Positions 20,677 through 31,035 of a stretch of DNA of 64,000 nucleotides are shown piece after piece. The first letter of the stretch is position 1, and every line of letters starts with the position of its first letter. The position numbers and the translations under genes were made by a program. The stretch is from NCBI GenBank assembly GCA_023212725.1, contig JALBYF010000044.1, forward strand, positions 1 to 64,000, read 5' to 3'. Source of the stretch: Tranzscheliella williamsii. Lineage: Eukaryota; Basidiomycota; Ustilaginomycetes; Ustilaginales; Ustilaginaceae. The notes below the pieces were generated by a model, which saw only the letters and a program-made list of their open reading frames with translations, ran no database searches and had not been told where the DNA came from.

Positions 20677-21816
20677 TCAGTCGGAGTCTTTCCACCAATC
20701 TGCTTGTGCAGAAACCCTCGGCTTCAAGCGGGATGGGTCAGGTTTGAGCGAAGCGGAGGAGGAACCGGCTCGATGCGTCAATGCTGGTGATGATGGATCT
20801 GCGGGTGCGCCATCGACGGGCGCCTGCCACACTCTGACAGTGGCACCTGGCCGAGAGGATGTGCGAATCGACATCCCACTCGAAGCTACAGACTGTTTTC
20901 GGCCAGTAGACCCACGTCCGGAACGGAGTGCTTCATCCCACTTGGATTTCTGGCTTCTGAAGACAGCCATGGTAGCTCTCGCGTCTTCGACAGAAGAATG
21001 TGACTCTCCTTCCAACTGGATGTCGATGCCAAGGACCAGCTTGGCAAGCTTTTTGAGACTTGGATATTTCGTCTTGGCAAGATCTCGCAGAGGCTGGAAT
21101 GTGGCCGTGTCACGGATCAAGGGCCTTGGATGAGATAGAAGCAGCGCTTTGAGATCATTTTGGATGGCGTGCCCCACGAGTACTTTGCCCCTGATCAAGG
21201 CAGCCACCTCAGCTTGCACAGCCGCGAAGGACATTGCGTTCTTCAAGTCTTTTGGACGCACGCCAGAAACCCAGGTACGATAGTCGGTAACCTTTTCTTG
21301 CGGCTTGACAAAATGGTCGAGAATAGTAGCGCCGTGGAAGTTGACAATAGACACGCGTGCCAAAACTGATTCAGAACCCCTCACGCCTACCCCCACCATC
21401 TCGCAGTCAATGGCTAGATAATTTCCTGGTTGCCTCTTGGCGTCCGAAGCATCTGCGGAAAGGCCGCCGAGGATGACTTTCTTCTTCAGGTCCGAGTCGA
21501 TGATACCTTCCCACTGCAAGGTCGTTGCCACCCTGTCGTCGGCCGTTTGGCGAACCAGCTCCAAATCTTGAGGACTGATGTCTTCAGCAAACCATGGTAA
21601 AGTAGTAGGCACTGTCGCTTTGGTACTTGCGACTGTAACCACTCCGTTGACCGATGGGACCGCAGCGGCGTCATCTCTCCTGACTCGTTTCGTTCTAGCT
21701 GAAATAGTCTTCGCGGTTGTTTTCGATGAGGATGCCGAATCCGATTCCAGGCTCTTCTTGAGGGTTTTCCAATTGCTTCCAGCACTCGACGAAGACCGTG
21801 ATGCGGTTCTTTTCAT
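20677..21816 (-). CDS. REX4: RNA exonuclease 4 (DEDDh, ribosomal RNA processing)
   Basis: Predicted 379 residues from the ATG at 21816 (MKRTASRSSSS), which gives a basic, Ser-rich nuclear-type N-terminus like relatives. The exonuclease domain spans about 130-290 with the full DEDDh set: YLAIDCEMVGVG (D137, E139), GHAIQNDLKALL (D221) and HSSVEDARATM (H273, D278). The GVRPKDLKNA segment is typical of Rex4/ISG20-like proteins. Yeast Rex4 acts in pre-rRNA processing in the nucleolus. A C-terminal tail of about 90 residues is Ser/Pro-rich. The reading frame stays open for another 209 codons upstream to an ATG at 22443, but that extension shows no domain and is treated as leader. Divergent from the dehydrogenase gene. 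Confidence 0.9.
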   Translation of the reverse strand: MKRTASRSSSSAGSNWKTLKKSLESDSASSSKTTAKTISARTKRVRRDDAAAVPSVNGVVTVASTKATVPTTLPWFAEDISPQDLELVRQTADDRVATTLQWEGIIDSDLKKKVILGGLSADASDAKRQPGNYLAIDCEMVGVGVRGSESVLARVSIVNFHGATILDHFVKPQEKVTDYRTWVSGVRPKDLKNAMSFAAVQAEVAALIRGKVLVGHAIQNDLKALLLSHPRPLIRDTATFQPLRDLAKTKYPSLKKLAKLVLGIDIQLEGESHSSVEDARATMAVFRSQKSKWDEALRSGRGSTGRKQSVASSGMSIRTSSRPGATVRVWQAPVDGAPADPSSPALTHRAGSSSASLKPDPSRLKPRVSAQADWWKDSD

Positions 21817-22766
21817 GTTGTATTGTCCAACTCTGATCAAACAATAGCCCCTGCTTGGTTCTGAAAGGGAGAGAAGACTTGACGATAGGTTGCGACGTCC
21901 TCGAGCAGAGGGCAAACCAGAGTGGATGTGACGTTCGGCCGAAGTCTTACGGCTTGGAGTTAGCTCAAGGGTGAAACAATCGCTACTAAGGTGTTGAGCT
22001 TGTCTAAGGCGGATCAAGCAGATCTGTATTGCGCTGGAAATGCGAGTAGCGTCGGCGATGCTGGTGATAAAAGGACGCAAAGTATCAGAGATTCGACGCC
22101 CTATGGTGTTCTTTACGCTTTTAACAGCTTCAGCAGAAGAGGACTTTGATAGTTGTCCCAGAAAACACTCGGTCCGTACCAGCACCTCACGAGTAGCACT
22201 GAGGCTGCAGACGTGATTTGCTATGGTAGACGGACAGGTAACGATGCGGAGAGCTTGGCAAATGAAAGCTGCTCCCTTTGCCCAGAAGAAGGGCGGCTGT
22301 GTGCGACGGCCCGGTCGCAGAAGCTCAGAAGTGAGCCAGTATCGCCTGTAGATCGTTAAAGGAATGGCGAAGATACGTTCACTACGATGTGAGAACAGTG
22401 TGGTTGGACGGTGGTAGTTAGAGCGGATGCAAGACGGCTTCATGGCCTGCTTGCTGCCCTTGTAGATAACTGTGTCTCCTCATCTGCCGAAAATCGTAGG
22501 AATTCAGCCAAACTTGTTTGGTCTACAAAATATGCATGCGAACCAAAAAAAATCAGTTTTGTGGTTGGACCCTCACAGCCTGGACCGCACGTTCGGTTTC
22601 ACAAATGATGCGTCATGCCCACGTAACGCTGCCACAATCGCTCACAAACACCGAAAGATGAAGTGAGCTAGCCGTCAAGCTATGCGGAACCAAGACGTGA
22701 AAGAGGCTCTCGTCGACATTTCCTTTGACATACCGCCAGTTAGCCTGTCTTTTGCTCTCTTTCGTT
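21817..22766. promoter_or_regulatory. Divergent region REX4 (-) and D-2-hydroxyacid dehydrogenase (+), with an open frame upstream of REX4
   Basis: 950 bp between start codons. On the minus strand, 22443 to 21817 is open and in frame with REX4 (209 codons). Its translation is Arg/Ser/Cys-rich with no recognised motif, so it may be chance or a leader. Nothing else seen. Confidence 0.45.
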
Positions 22767-24040
22767 ATGTCGGCGCTCGGCTTGACCATGCTGGGAGCTC
22801 GCTTTAACTGCCGGATAGTTCCTACCAACGTACTAAAACCGAGCATCAGGTCCCTAGACCGGCCCTTCCTGAGCACCGCGGCATTCACAACCTCTGCAAA
22901 ACCTAAGGTCCTGCTGCTAGACGAGGTGAAGCTAGCTAGCTCAGAGCTAAACAAGCTGTCAAAGGTGGCGCATATTGTCTCTTCCTCTATTACCAGCCGG
23001 GATGACTTGATCCGAAAGCTTTCTGATGGCGGAGAATACTCCGACGTTGTTGGGATCTACCGTCATTTTGGAGCATCTCGGTCCTTCAAACTTACAGGAC
23101 GTTTTGATGAGGAGCTTATCTCCAAACTACCTAATACGCTCCGCTACATCGTCCATAACGGTGCGGGATACGATCAGCTAGATGTGGAAGCCCTGACTCG
23201 GCACAATATACAAGCTTCCAACGTTCCCTCCGCAGTCGATGATGCGACCTCCGACGTTGCGTTGTATCTCCTTCTTGGGGCGCTGCGTCGATTTCCCTTG
23301 GCACGAGCGCAGCTCAGCCAGGGTTGGTTTAATTCTGAATTCCCATTTCTGAGTGCCAGAGATCCCAGGTCGAAGATCTTAGGCATTGTGGGTGCTGGAG
23401 GGATCGGTCGTGCATTCGCTCACAAAGCATCCCACGCTCTCGGAATGAAGGTAATCTATCACAATCGCAATCAACTGAGTCGACAGGCGGAAGCGGAAGC
23501 TGCCAAAGGCGGTATGGAGTACATCGACACTCTGGAAGAGCTCTTGAAGCGGTCAGACGTTGTATCTCTTCATTGTCCTCTCACCTCTGCGACCAAGGGA
23601 TTGATTGGCTTGGAGCAGCTCAAGATGATGAAAAAGAACGCTGTTCTTATCAATACTGCGAGAGGCCCGGTTGTCAAGGAGGAGGAACTGGCTGAAGCGC
23701 TTGAGCACGATATCATCGCCTGTGCTGGCTTAGATGTTTACGAGTCTGAGGTAAGTAGTACGGTGCTCTGAGTCTGCTTCTAGCCGATACTTGGCAGAAG
23801 CATCAAAGATCTGACCTCTTGACTGCGTTCTGCAACACACACAACGCGCAGCCCTCCATCCACAAGAGATTGTTCCAGCTTCGAGATTCGAAAGTGGAAC
23901 TACTTCCGCACGTAGGGACCTTAACTTTGGAAACGCAGACCGAGATGGAGGCTGTCTGCCTTCGCAACCTGATGGTGGGCCTCGAAAACGGAAGGTTGGG
24001 CTTTACGGTGCCTGAGCAGAAGGAGGTCAAATTTCGCTAA
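22767..24040 (+). CDS. D-isomer-specific 2-hydroxyacid dehydrogenase (glyoxylate/hydroxypyruvate reductase or mandelate dehydrogenase type)
   Basis: Two exons, 22767-23750 and 23852-24040. The intron (23751-23851) has donor GTAAGT and acceptor GCGCAG and splits DVYESE|PSIHKRLFQL. The product is 390 residues from the first ATG (MSALGLTML). The NAD(P)-binding Rossmann motif is GIVGAGGIGRAFA at about 207-219, followed by the signature NTARGPVVKEEELAEAL with the catalytic Arg near 299. A Glu and the catalytic His belong to the segment LLPHVGTLTLET. The substrate-binding loop HNGAGYDQLDV is typical of fungal glyoxylate reductase and D-mandelate dehydrogenase relatives. The first 45 residues are Arg/Ser/Leu-rich and resemble a mitochondrial presequence, which is an inference only. 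The exact substrate cannot be told. Confidence 0.9.
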
Positions 24041-24544
24041 GCTGTGCATCGGCATCACTGCAGGAGAAAGTCACAGCGTAGACACGCAATCACAAAAACC
24101 TTGCGAATTGCTCAGACATAAGACTTAGGCAGCTCCTGACGCCAAGGTCATGAGTGCGCATTGGTCGTCCAAATTTCCTCAACGGTTGTTGTTTCACGCG
24201 TCAGGCACGCTACACACGACTTGTGACGTCGATTTTACGGTGATGAGCAATCGCAAACATGATATGTTACGTTGCACGGGCAATCATTGCCGGCGACCAA
24301 AACCACCTGGTTACTGTAAGGCCAGCGCTGCATAAGTAGCGCGCCACACTGCCGCGCTCGACAGCTTGCATCGTCTGTGCTAGCCTTGGCGGCGTCCTTG
24401 TTTTCGGATGTCACGCTGCTCGGTTGTTCGATGTCAGAGTCGTCTTGCTAGGGTCCCGCTCATCCTGCTCCTCATCCTATAAGATGAACCCCTATAGCAA
24501 ATAAAGTATCTGCTCTGTTCAGAGCAGCCGCGTCTGTTATCGAT
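24041..24544. promoter_or_regulatory. Intergenic upstream of the GH55 gene
   Basis: 504 bp, no ORF of note. It contains the 3' flank of the dehydrogenase gene and the promoter of the secreted glucanase gene, including a TATA-like element listed separately. Confidence 0.45.
24478..24483 (+). promoter_or_regulatory. TATA-like element upstream of the GH55 gene
   Basis: TATAAG lies about 65 bp before the ATG, a plausible core promoter position for a regulated secreted-enzyme gene. Based on motif only. Confidence 0.35.
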
Positions 24545-27500
24545 ATGCGACTGCTCCTAACCCTTCCCCGATGTATCATATCGCTTTGGGGTGTTCACAA
24601 AGTTCTGCATTTGTTCCTTCTACTCGTCTGCCTTTTGGCAATAGCTCATTTGCATGCCCGCACATCGAGCGATGGCGAACTGAACGCACCAGAACACTCG
24701 CATCCTCACCACGCAAGCGAACTTCACAGACGCGAGCTGGTTGCGCTCGCCGCCAAGCAATCGTTCGCACATCGACAGGCGCCAAACCCTGAAAAACCGG
24801 ACATCAGCTCGGAGTCGCCCGGACACAAAGCTCCTGCGGGCCCGGAACAGCAGTGGAATCACCGCCGTGCGCCCTTCCTTGGTATCTTCGAGGAGAGCTC
24901 TTCACTACGAGTCATCAGCGACGACACAAAGGTCCACCCAGCGGTCACAAGTCCGCTCACAGCGGTTCCGGCTGCTCTCAAAGTCACGGCTAGTGGGTTT
25001 GCGGGGTTAGCAGATGCAGGGCAGAACCTGTTCGATGGTATCGCTCAAGTTCTGCAACAGAGTCAAGCCGCCTGGGATACTCTCGAAAACGCCGCCAATT
25101 TAACAAATCTGGTCCAGAAGCAGCTCATGGCTAAATTTGGCGACGAGACCCTCGCATCTCCCCTTCAATTCAGCATAAACTCGACAATGGACAACAGCGG
25201 CCAAAGATCAGACATCAAGGAGCCGTTCTGGCTTGAAACCATCGAACACAATGGGAGGGCTACTTATAATCCCAACAATGCCTCCTATGAGGTCTTTCGC
25301 AATGTAAAAGACTTTGGTGCCGTCGGCGAGTAAGTACATATCACTGCAAATAGTACGCAGCATGCAACTGACCCAACTATCTTTCTCGGAATATGTACAC
25401 AGTGGGGTCACAGATGACACCTCAGCAATCAATAATGCTATCAGTAGCGGATCAAGGTGTGGTGCAGGATGCGGTAGCTCGACAGTCTCACCTGCACTTG
25501 TCTACTTTCCACCAGGGACGTACCTAGTCTCTGCCCCTCTGATTTCTTACTATTATACTCAACTCGTCGGTAGCGCTGTTCAGAGACCTACATTGCTTGC
25601 TGCTCCGATATTCCAGGGTATTGCAGTGATTGATGAAGACCCTTACCTCCCTGGCGGCTCCAACTGGTACATCAACCAGAACAACTTCTTCCGCGCTGTT
25701 TCCAACCTCCGAATCGACTTGACGCAGATTGCGGATGGAACTGGCACTGGTATCCATCATCAAGTCAGCCAAGCAACAGGGCTTTTCAATGTGCACTTCG
25801 AGATGCAGACCAACAGCAGTTCCACACAACAGGGGATTTACATGGAGAACGGTAGTGGCGGCTTCATGTCGAATCTTTCTTTCAGGGGTGGCAAGTACGG
25901 CGCCTATCTTGGCAACCAGCAATTCACTTTCCGAAACAGTAGTTTCCGTGATTGTGGAACGGCGATTTCCCAGGCATGGAACTGGGGTTGGTCGTACCAT
26001 GACATAAGGATTGAAGATTGCAACTTAGGACTGGAGATGCGAACGAGTCCCAATCCTGAAAATGGTACTCAAGGGGCAGCCTCCGTCCTCGCCGTAGATT
26101 GGGAGATCTCCCGGACGCCTGTCGCTGTCCAGCTGACCGCCCTATCTGGGGTGCTGATCCTGAACAACATAATCACTGAAGACGTCGGCACGGTCGTACG
26201 CGCCGGGAACAAGGATCCCTACGAAGTTCTATTGGCGGGGACACCAGGCTCATCAGTGGTGACTGATTGGGTCCAAGGTCCCATCGTCAAAAACAAGCAG
26301 GTAGAAAATGTTCAAGGGACGGGGTATGCCGCTGTATCTCGGCCGCTCTCAATGCTGCAACAAAGAAAGGTCTCAGGAAAGTGGTTCAGTCGTGACCGTC
26401 CACAATATCAAGATGTGGATGTTTCCGAGTTCGTCAATGTCAGGAGTCTGGGCTGCTCTGGCGACGGTCAAACAGATGACTCGCAAGCACTTCAAGATAT
26501 TCTCGACCGATATGCTGGCTCAAAGATAATCTTCGTGCCTCATGGTACTTACCTGCTAAAAACGACAGTTACGTTCCCTTCGGGTACAAGACTAGTGGGA
26601 GAAGTGTGGCCAGTATTCATGGGAGGTGGTCCGGTATTCCAAAACCTTTCTTCCCCCCAACCAGTCATCCGCGTCGGCAATCCGGGCGATACGGGGGTCA
26701 TGGAAATCAGTGATATGGTATTTGCAACCCGCGGTCCTGCTCCTGGTGCTGTCATTGTCGAATGGAATATTCGTGAAGATGACGACATCCAAGGCTCGGC
26801 AGGAATGTGGGACAGCCACATTCGAGTGGGTGGTTTCGCTGGAACGCACCTTGAAGCTGACAGTTGCGCGAGGGAGAAGCCTCTTTCCGATGAGTGTAGG
26901 GCAAGCTTCTTGAACATGCATCTCACGAATACCTCGAGCGCCTATCTGGAAAATGTATGGGTCTGGACGGCTGACCATGATCTCGACTACGGCGAACGGG
27001 CTCAAGTCAACATCCAATCCGGCCGAGGAATTCTAGTAGAGTCACAAGGCGGGCCTGTTTGGATGTACGGTGGAGCCTCTGAACATGCCATCCTCTATCA
27101 GTATAACATCGTGAACGCGCGAGAAGTCCTCATTTCTATCGCCCAGACGGAAACTGCTTACTTCCAGGGCACCAACCGCTCAGTTGCTAGTGAGCAAGAG
27201 CCAATATCGCTTCAAGATTTCCATGACCCGGATTTGTCGACACCATCATCTGCCTCGCCCTTCTCGCCGTTTGAGGATCCGAAGGACCCATACGAAAACC
27301 GTGGCTTGGGGATGAGGATCGCCAATAGCACGGACGTCTTCGTGTACGGGGCTGGCCTCTACTCTTTCTTCGATAACTACAATCAGGACAAGGTATCCAG
27401 TCGGCGTTGCCAAAAGAGGGTCCTATGGGTCGAACATCTTCGCAAAAACGCAAATGTCTGGGTTCTCAATCTCAACACAGTTGGCGCTGAAAAGTTGTTG

Positions 27501-27590
27501 ACGATTGATGGGCAAGATGTTGTCGACGAGCTTCCATTACGAAATGGTTTCGGGAACACCTTAGCCGTTTGGAACAGTGGTACATCATGA
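24545..27590 (+). CDS. Secreted GH55-type exo-beta-1,3-glucanase (two pectate-lyase-like repeats)
   Basis: Two exons, 24545-25329 and 25403-27590. The intron 25330-25402 splits DFGAVGD|GVTDDTSAIN. The product is 990 residues. The N-terminus has a hydrophobic core (LFLLLVCLLAIAHLHA, about residues 22-37) fitting a signal peptide. About 215 residues follow that are low in known motifs, then the first right-handed beta-helix begins near 252 (NVKDFGAVGDGVTDDTSAIN, ALVYFPPGTYLVSAPL). The second repeat begins near 625 (VNVRSLGCSGDGQTDDSQAL, IIFVPHGTYLLKTTVTF). Such tandem beta-helices define GH55 glucan 1,3-beta-glucosidases, which release glucose from beta-1,3-glucans of fungal or plant cell walls. 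WTADHDLDYGERAQVNIQSG and GPVWMYGGASEHAILYQY are family-typical. Many N-x-S/T sites fit secretion. Specificity is inferred from the family. Confidence 0.9.
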
Positions 27591-28329
27591 CTGATGCTCA
27601 TGTACGCATAGATTTCTCAGCCGTATCATGTATGTATGTACCCGAATGTCACAACAAGGTTTACAATTCATCTCAGAATCATGAAGCATGGGAGGAAAGC
27701 ATGAATCATGAATGGATGAATCGACCGCTTTCTTTCGCTACTTAGATTGTGACCATATCCAGCCCGCTCTATGATTGCTACCAAGGGGCGCCGGAACCCC
27801 CTCGCCATATCCTGACGGCGTGCGCGAACTGGGAACGTGCCCGAGAGCTATAATAAAAGTACGGTAAGGATTGGGGCGTCTCCTCCAAGTACTTCCTAAA
27901 CCGCAAACACTCATGACCTCCATGCCATCCGCAATTCGCTTTTTCGCTCACAGTTTGGCCCCCGCTAAACACTTACGACTATGTGCTCCTCTCCCTGCCA
28001 TATATGAATGTTATGACCCTACACGAACACACTCGTGACTCACTATGACTCGATTGACATCCCCACTCATGATCCGCACTCATAGACTCATGGCCCTTAG
28101 ACTTCGTGATTGGCGCAGCAACTTCGCCGCATTGCATCAACCCATGATCTGACCTACACGCGTACAGCGACCCAGGCTACCGTTCCGCAATGCTCTTCGC
28201 CGCCGCACAGCACACGCATGCATCGCGTCCATCGCATCCCATCAGCCTATCCACAGGATCGTCCTTGAGCCTATACTCAAGAACGCCTCACATCTGGATA
28301 TATGATAGACTTAAAATGCCTCGGCCGGA

Positions 28330-29870
28330 TCAACTGGGAAAAAACTTCCTTTTCCCGATCCATAACTCCAAGCATATACTCATGACTGAATATCGTAGAT
28401 CAATAAATATACTATCACGCATCCGTTTCATGAGTCACAGGATGTTGGCTTTCGGGGGAAAACTTCCCCTAGGTATTTCGCTAATATTTCCCTAGTATCC
28501 TCATAGGCGTTCTAAGGGATCTTTTTACGTACTGGAGCCCGAACGTTATTTAACGATGCCGAGGACGCTGCAGAGATATTAGTACTGCGGAATGGAAGAA
28601 AAAAATCCAAGGAAGTACTGCAGGAGTCTGCGTGTTTTTTGTAATATTTCCACACACGGCGCGTTTTTTCTGTTGAAACATAAACAAACCCAGACTATAC
28701 TAATGACTCGCAGCTGACTTGGTGTTCTCTCTAAACTTATCATGAGTTGAATCCGACGTATTCCTAGGACTGCTAGCTTCCCCTAGGGGAAGTTTTCCCC
28801 CGGACCCCTTCCACCCTGCTATGAGTCATGAGTGCTATGCCTCCGCTCTGCCTGAAGACTAAATGAACTAAACGAAATATGTATGCACACATCACGCAGC
28901 TGTGCAAAGGTCTGCTCGTGTTTTGATGTAGTTTGCAGCAACCGCATTTGTTTTGTCTTCAAATCAGATGCACCTGTTAGTCATGATTCACAGGTATGAG
29001 CCATAGGCAATCACGATCAGGATACAATCATAGCAGGCCGGGGAAAAGGCTGAATTCCCGTAGGACTCACAACAGAAAAGGGCGTCTTCTGTGGAAACAC
29101 CCCAGAAATCACGCAGACATCCTGCACACCTTCTGGTATAGGTTTATCGCAAAATGGCGTCCTCCAGCAGTTCTGAACTAAATTTCACAGATGGATTTGA
29201 CGCGGGGTTCTGCAATATTTCTGTGTTATTTTTGTGTTCGTCGTCCTGGCCTGCAACACCTCTGGTATGCTCTTCCCAGAACAACTCGTCTGGAGCGATG
29301 AGTAGATCTGGGTTGCGTGAACAACACAGACACCAAGGTCTCTGGGACTTGGCCGGTTTTCAAAGTTTTTTTTAGTTGTGAAGGTCTCACGCACTAGCTG
29401 GTTTGCAGGTTGCTCTTGGCCATCATCATGCTCACCGCCTGGAATGTCAGAATATTCACCGTATTCAAGAATCTGTCGTTGTATGGAAGTGTGCTCAAGC
29501 CCCTGATGGTGAGCTGTTCATCTCCTACACCGCTTGGCGGTGGCACAACTGGCCCCGAAGCCAGGAAGCCAGCCTTATGGCTGCAGTGGAGACAACGTTG
29601 GGAGGACCAAGGCGGAAGCAGGGCAGAGCAACGAATCCTGTTGCTATCATAAATCATCTGTCGCGAGTCGATGAGTCATAACAGGGATCGGTGGGCTCCG
29701 GAAAAACTTCCTGTAAAACTCATAACTCCCTAGAATTCCAAGGGGAGCGCTAGGGAAATTTCATCCCCTAGGGTTCGAGTCTTACGTAGTTATAAATTCC
29801 CCTAGGGACTGGTTTTGACGGAATCATGAATGGTTTTCAGACTCCTAATGGAAGTTTTCCCTCCTTTCGG
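28330..29870. repeat. Family of degenerate palindromic repeats (CCTAGGGGAAGTTTTCCCCC and variants)
   Basis: Two exact inverted 20-bp copies lie at 28454-28473 (GGGGGAAAACTTCCCCTAGG) and 28782-28801 (its reverse complement). A 17/20 copy is at 29844-29863. Weaker copies lie near 28336-28350 and 29697-29712, and both are followed about 10 bp later by CATAACTCC, so the repeated unit is longer than the core. Further fragments are near 29040-29065, 29762-29774 and 29797-29812. The right copy is extended into a perfect 16-bp palindrome (28777-28792). No transposase ORF accompanies them. Confidence 0.6.
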
Positions 29871-30377
29871 CCAGGTCTCTTGCTGGAATTTATGTCAGAA
29901 TTCCCTAGGACTGAAAGCTCACGCATGGGTTCACGCTCGTATCATAAATCACCATTGCCATCCAACAGATATGAACGACTACACGGCCCCCCCTTCCACG
30001 CCGTCAGCAACACCCCTCCATCATGAATTACGTTCAGGGAAAACGTATGAATGTTAAGACTTTGCAAAGTCCGGTTTCCATCCGTTTCACTCGTGCTCCA
30101 TTCACAACTCATATCATGATTGGGTCCTAATGGGAGATCGGTGGGAGGCGGTCGTGTTCGTTGAGAGGGGTCCGGTACACGATTTCCTATATGTATAACG
30201 TCTGGTGCGGATGAAAAGGGCAAGACAAGCTTGCCTAGCGCCATCAGCCAAACCACCTACCTCCTTTTGCGCCGCGGCCCAAGGTGCACAACCGAGCCGA
30301 GGGTAGCACTTATCTGTCGGCAGCCTGCGGAGGCGATATTGTCTCAAAGGTTCATCATTGGCAAGCACCTTGAGCGC

Positions 30378-30413
30378 GGGGGACTGGAGCGCCGCGGGGG
30401 ACTGGAGCGCCGC
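30378..30413. repeat. Two tandem 18-bp units
   Basis: GGGGGACTGGAGCGCCGC occurs twice in direct succession. Surrounding DNA (30360-30560) is very GC-rich with GCGGGG-type simple sequence. Confidence 0.7.
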
Positions 30414-31035
30414 GGCGTCAGGTCTGCGTGCGGTTTTGCTTCTATGGCGCAAGCTTCCTCCTGGTCTGCGGCGATCAATAGTAGATAGTAGCGGGAATGT
30501 GGGCGGAAGCGGGGCCGGAGGCGGGGTCGGAAGGCGGGAACAGTCGCAAGCGCTGTGCGGCGGTCTAACGGCAAGCGGGAAAGTGTTGTTAGATCCTTAC
30601 GCGACTACAATCACATTCATATCAGGATCGTCCATCCAATCACACTCACAATCCACGAATCGTATCCTCTTCTGCGCCGCATGACAGACATCAAGCCAGA
30701 CACACGGGGTTATCAGTTTCGTATCAAAGGCAAAACCTCAACCACAAACCTGGTGGACTTGTGTGTCTGGTTTGGCGTCTCGCTTGCTGCGAGAAGAGGA
30801 TTTCTTACGATGTGAATCGTGCGTGTTATGTGAAATAAACAATGTGGAGGTGCTTGGCAAAAACCAGATCGTATGCATGTGCCGACAGGTGCACTGGGCA
30901 TCACGGTGGATTTAGCCCGCGTCATCTGTGAATTGAGCTGACGTCAAGAATCCACCGTCTGCCATAACCTGCCACCAGCTGGTTGCCTCCCTTTGCTCAT
31001 CACCTCTCCATCCAGTACTGAGCTTCTTTGCAACC

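Larger units (their letters stand above)
27591..31035. other. 3.4 kb gene-poor block with dispersed short repeats
   Basis: No gene could be defended. Lower GC than the surroundings. From about 27.68 to 30.1 kb the words ACTCATGA, TCATGAGT, ATGAGTCA and TGACTC recur many times on both strands (for example near 28029-28100, 28376-28440, 28702, 28820-28832, 28979, 29668 and 29717). Six or more copies of a G/A-to-C/T palindromic motif occur between 28.33 and 29.87 kb. Short ORFs at 29394-29681 on both strands lack family resemblance. The right end (30.3-31.0 kb) is GC-rich at first, then becomes the PTC1 promoter. It looks like a decayed repetitive island rather than unannotated coding DNA. Confidence 0.55.

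Noticed and set aside
29394..29681. Overlapping ORFs of 80-92 codons on both strands in the repeat block
   Set aside because: No similarity to known proteins and located inside degenerate repetitive DNA.
29762..29785. GGGTTCGAGTCTTACG resembling a tRNA T-loop
   Set aside because: The stem does not pair and no further tRNA arms were found.
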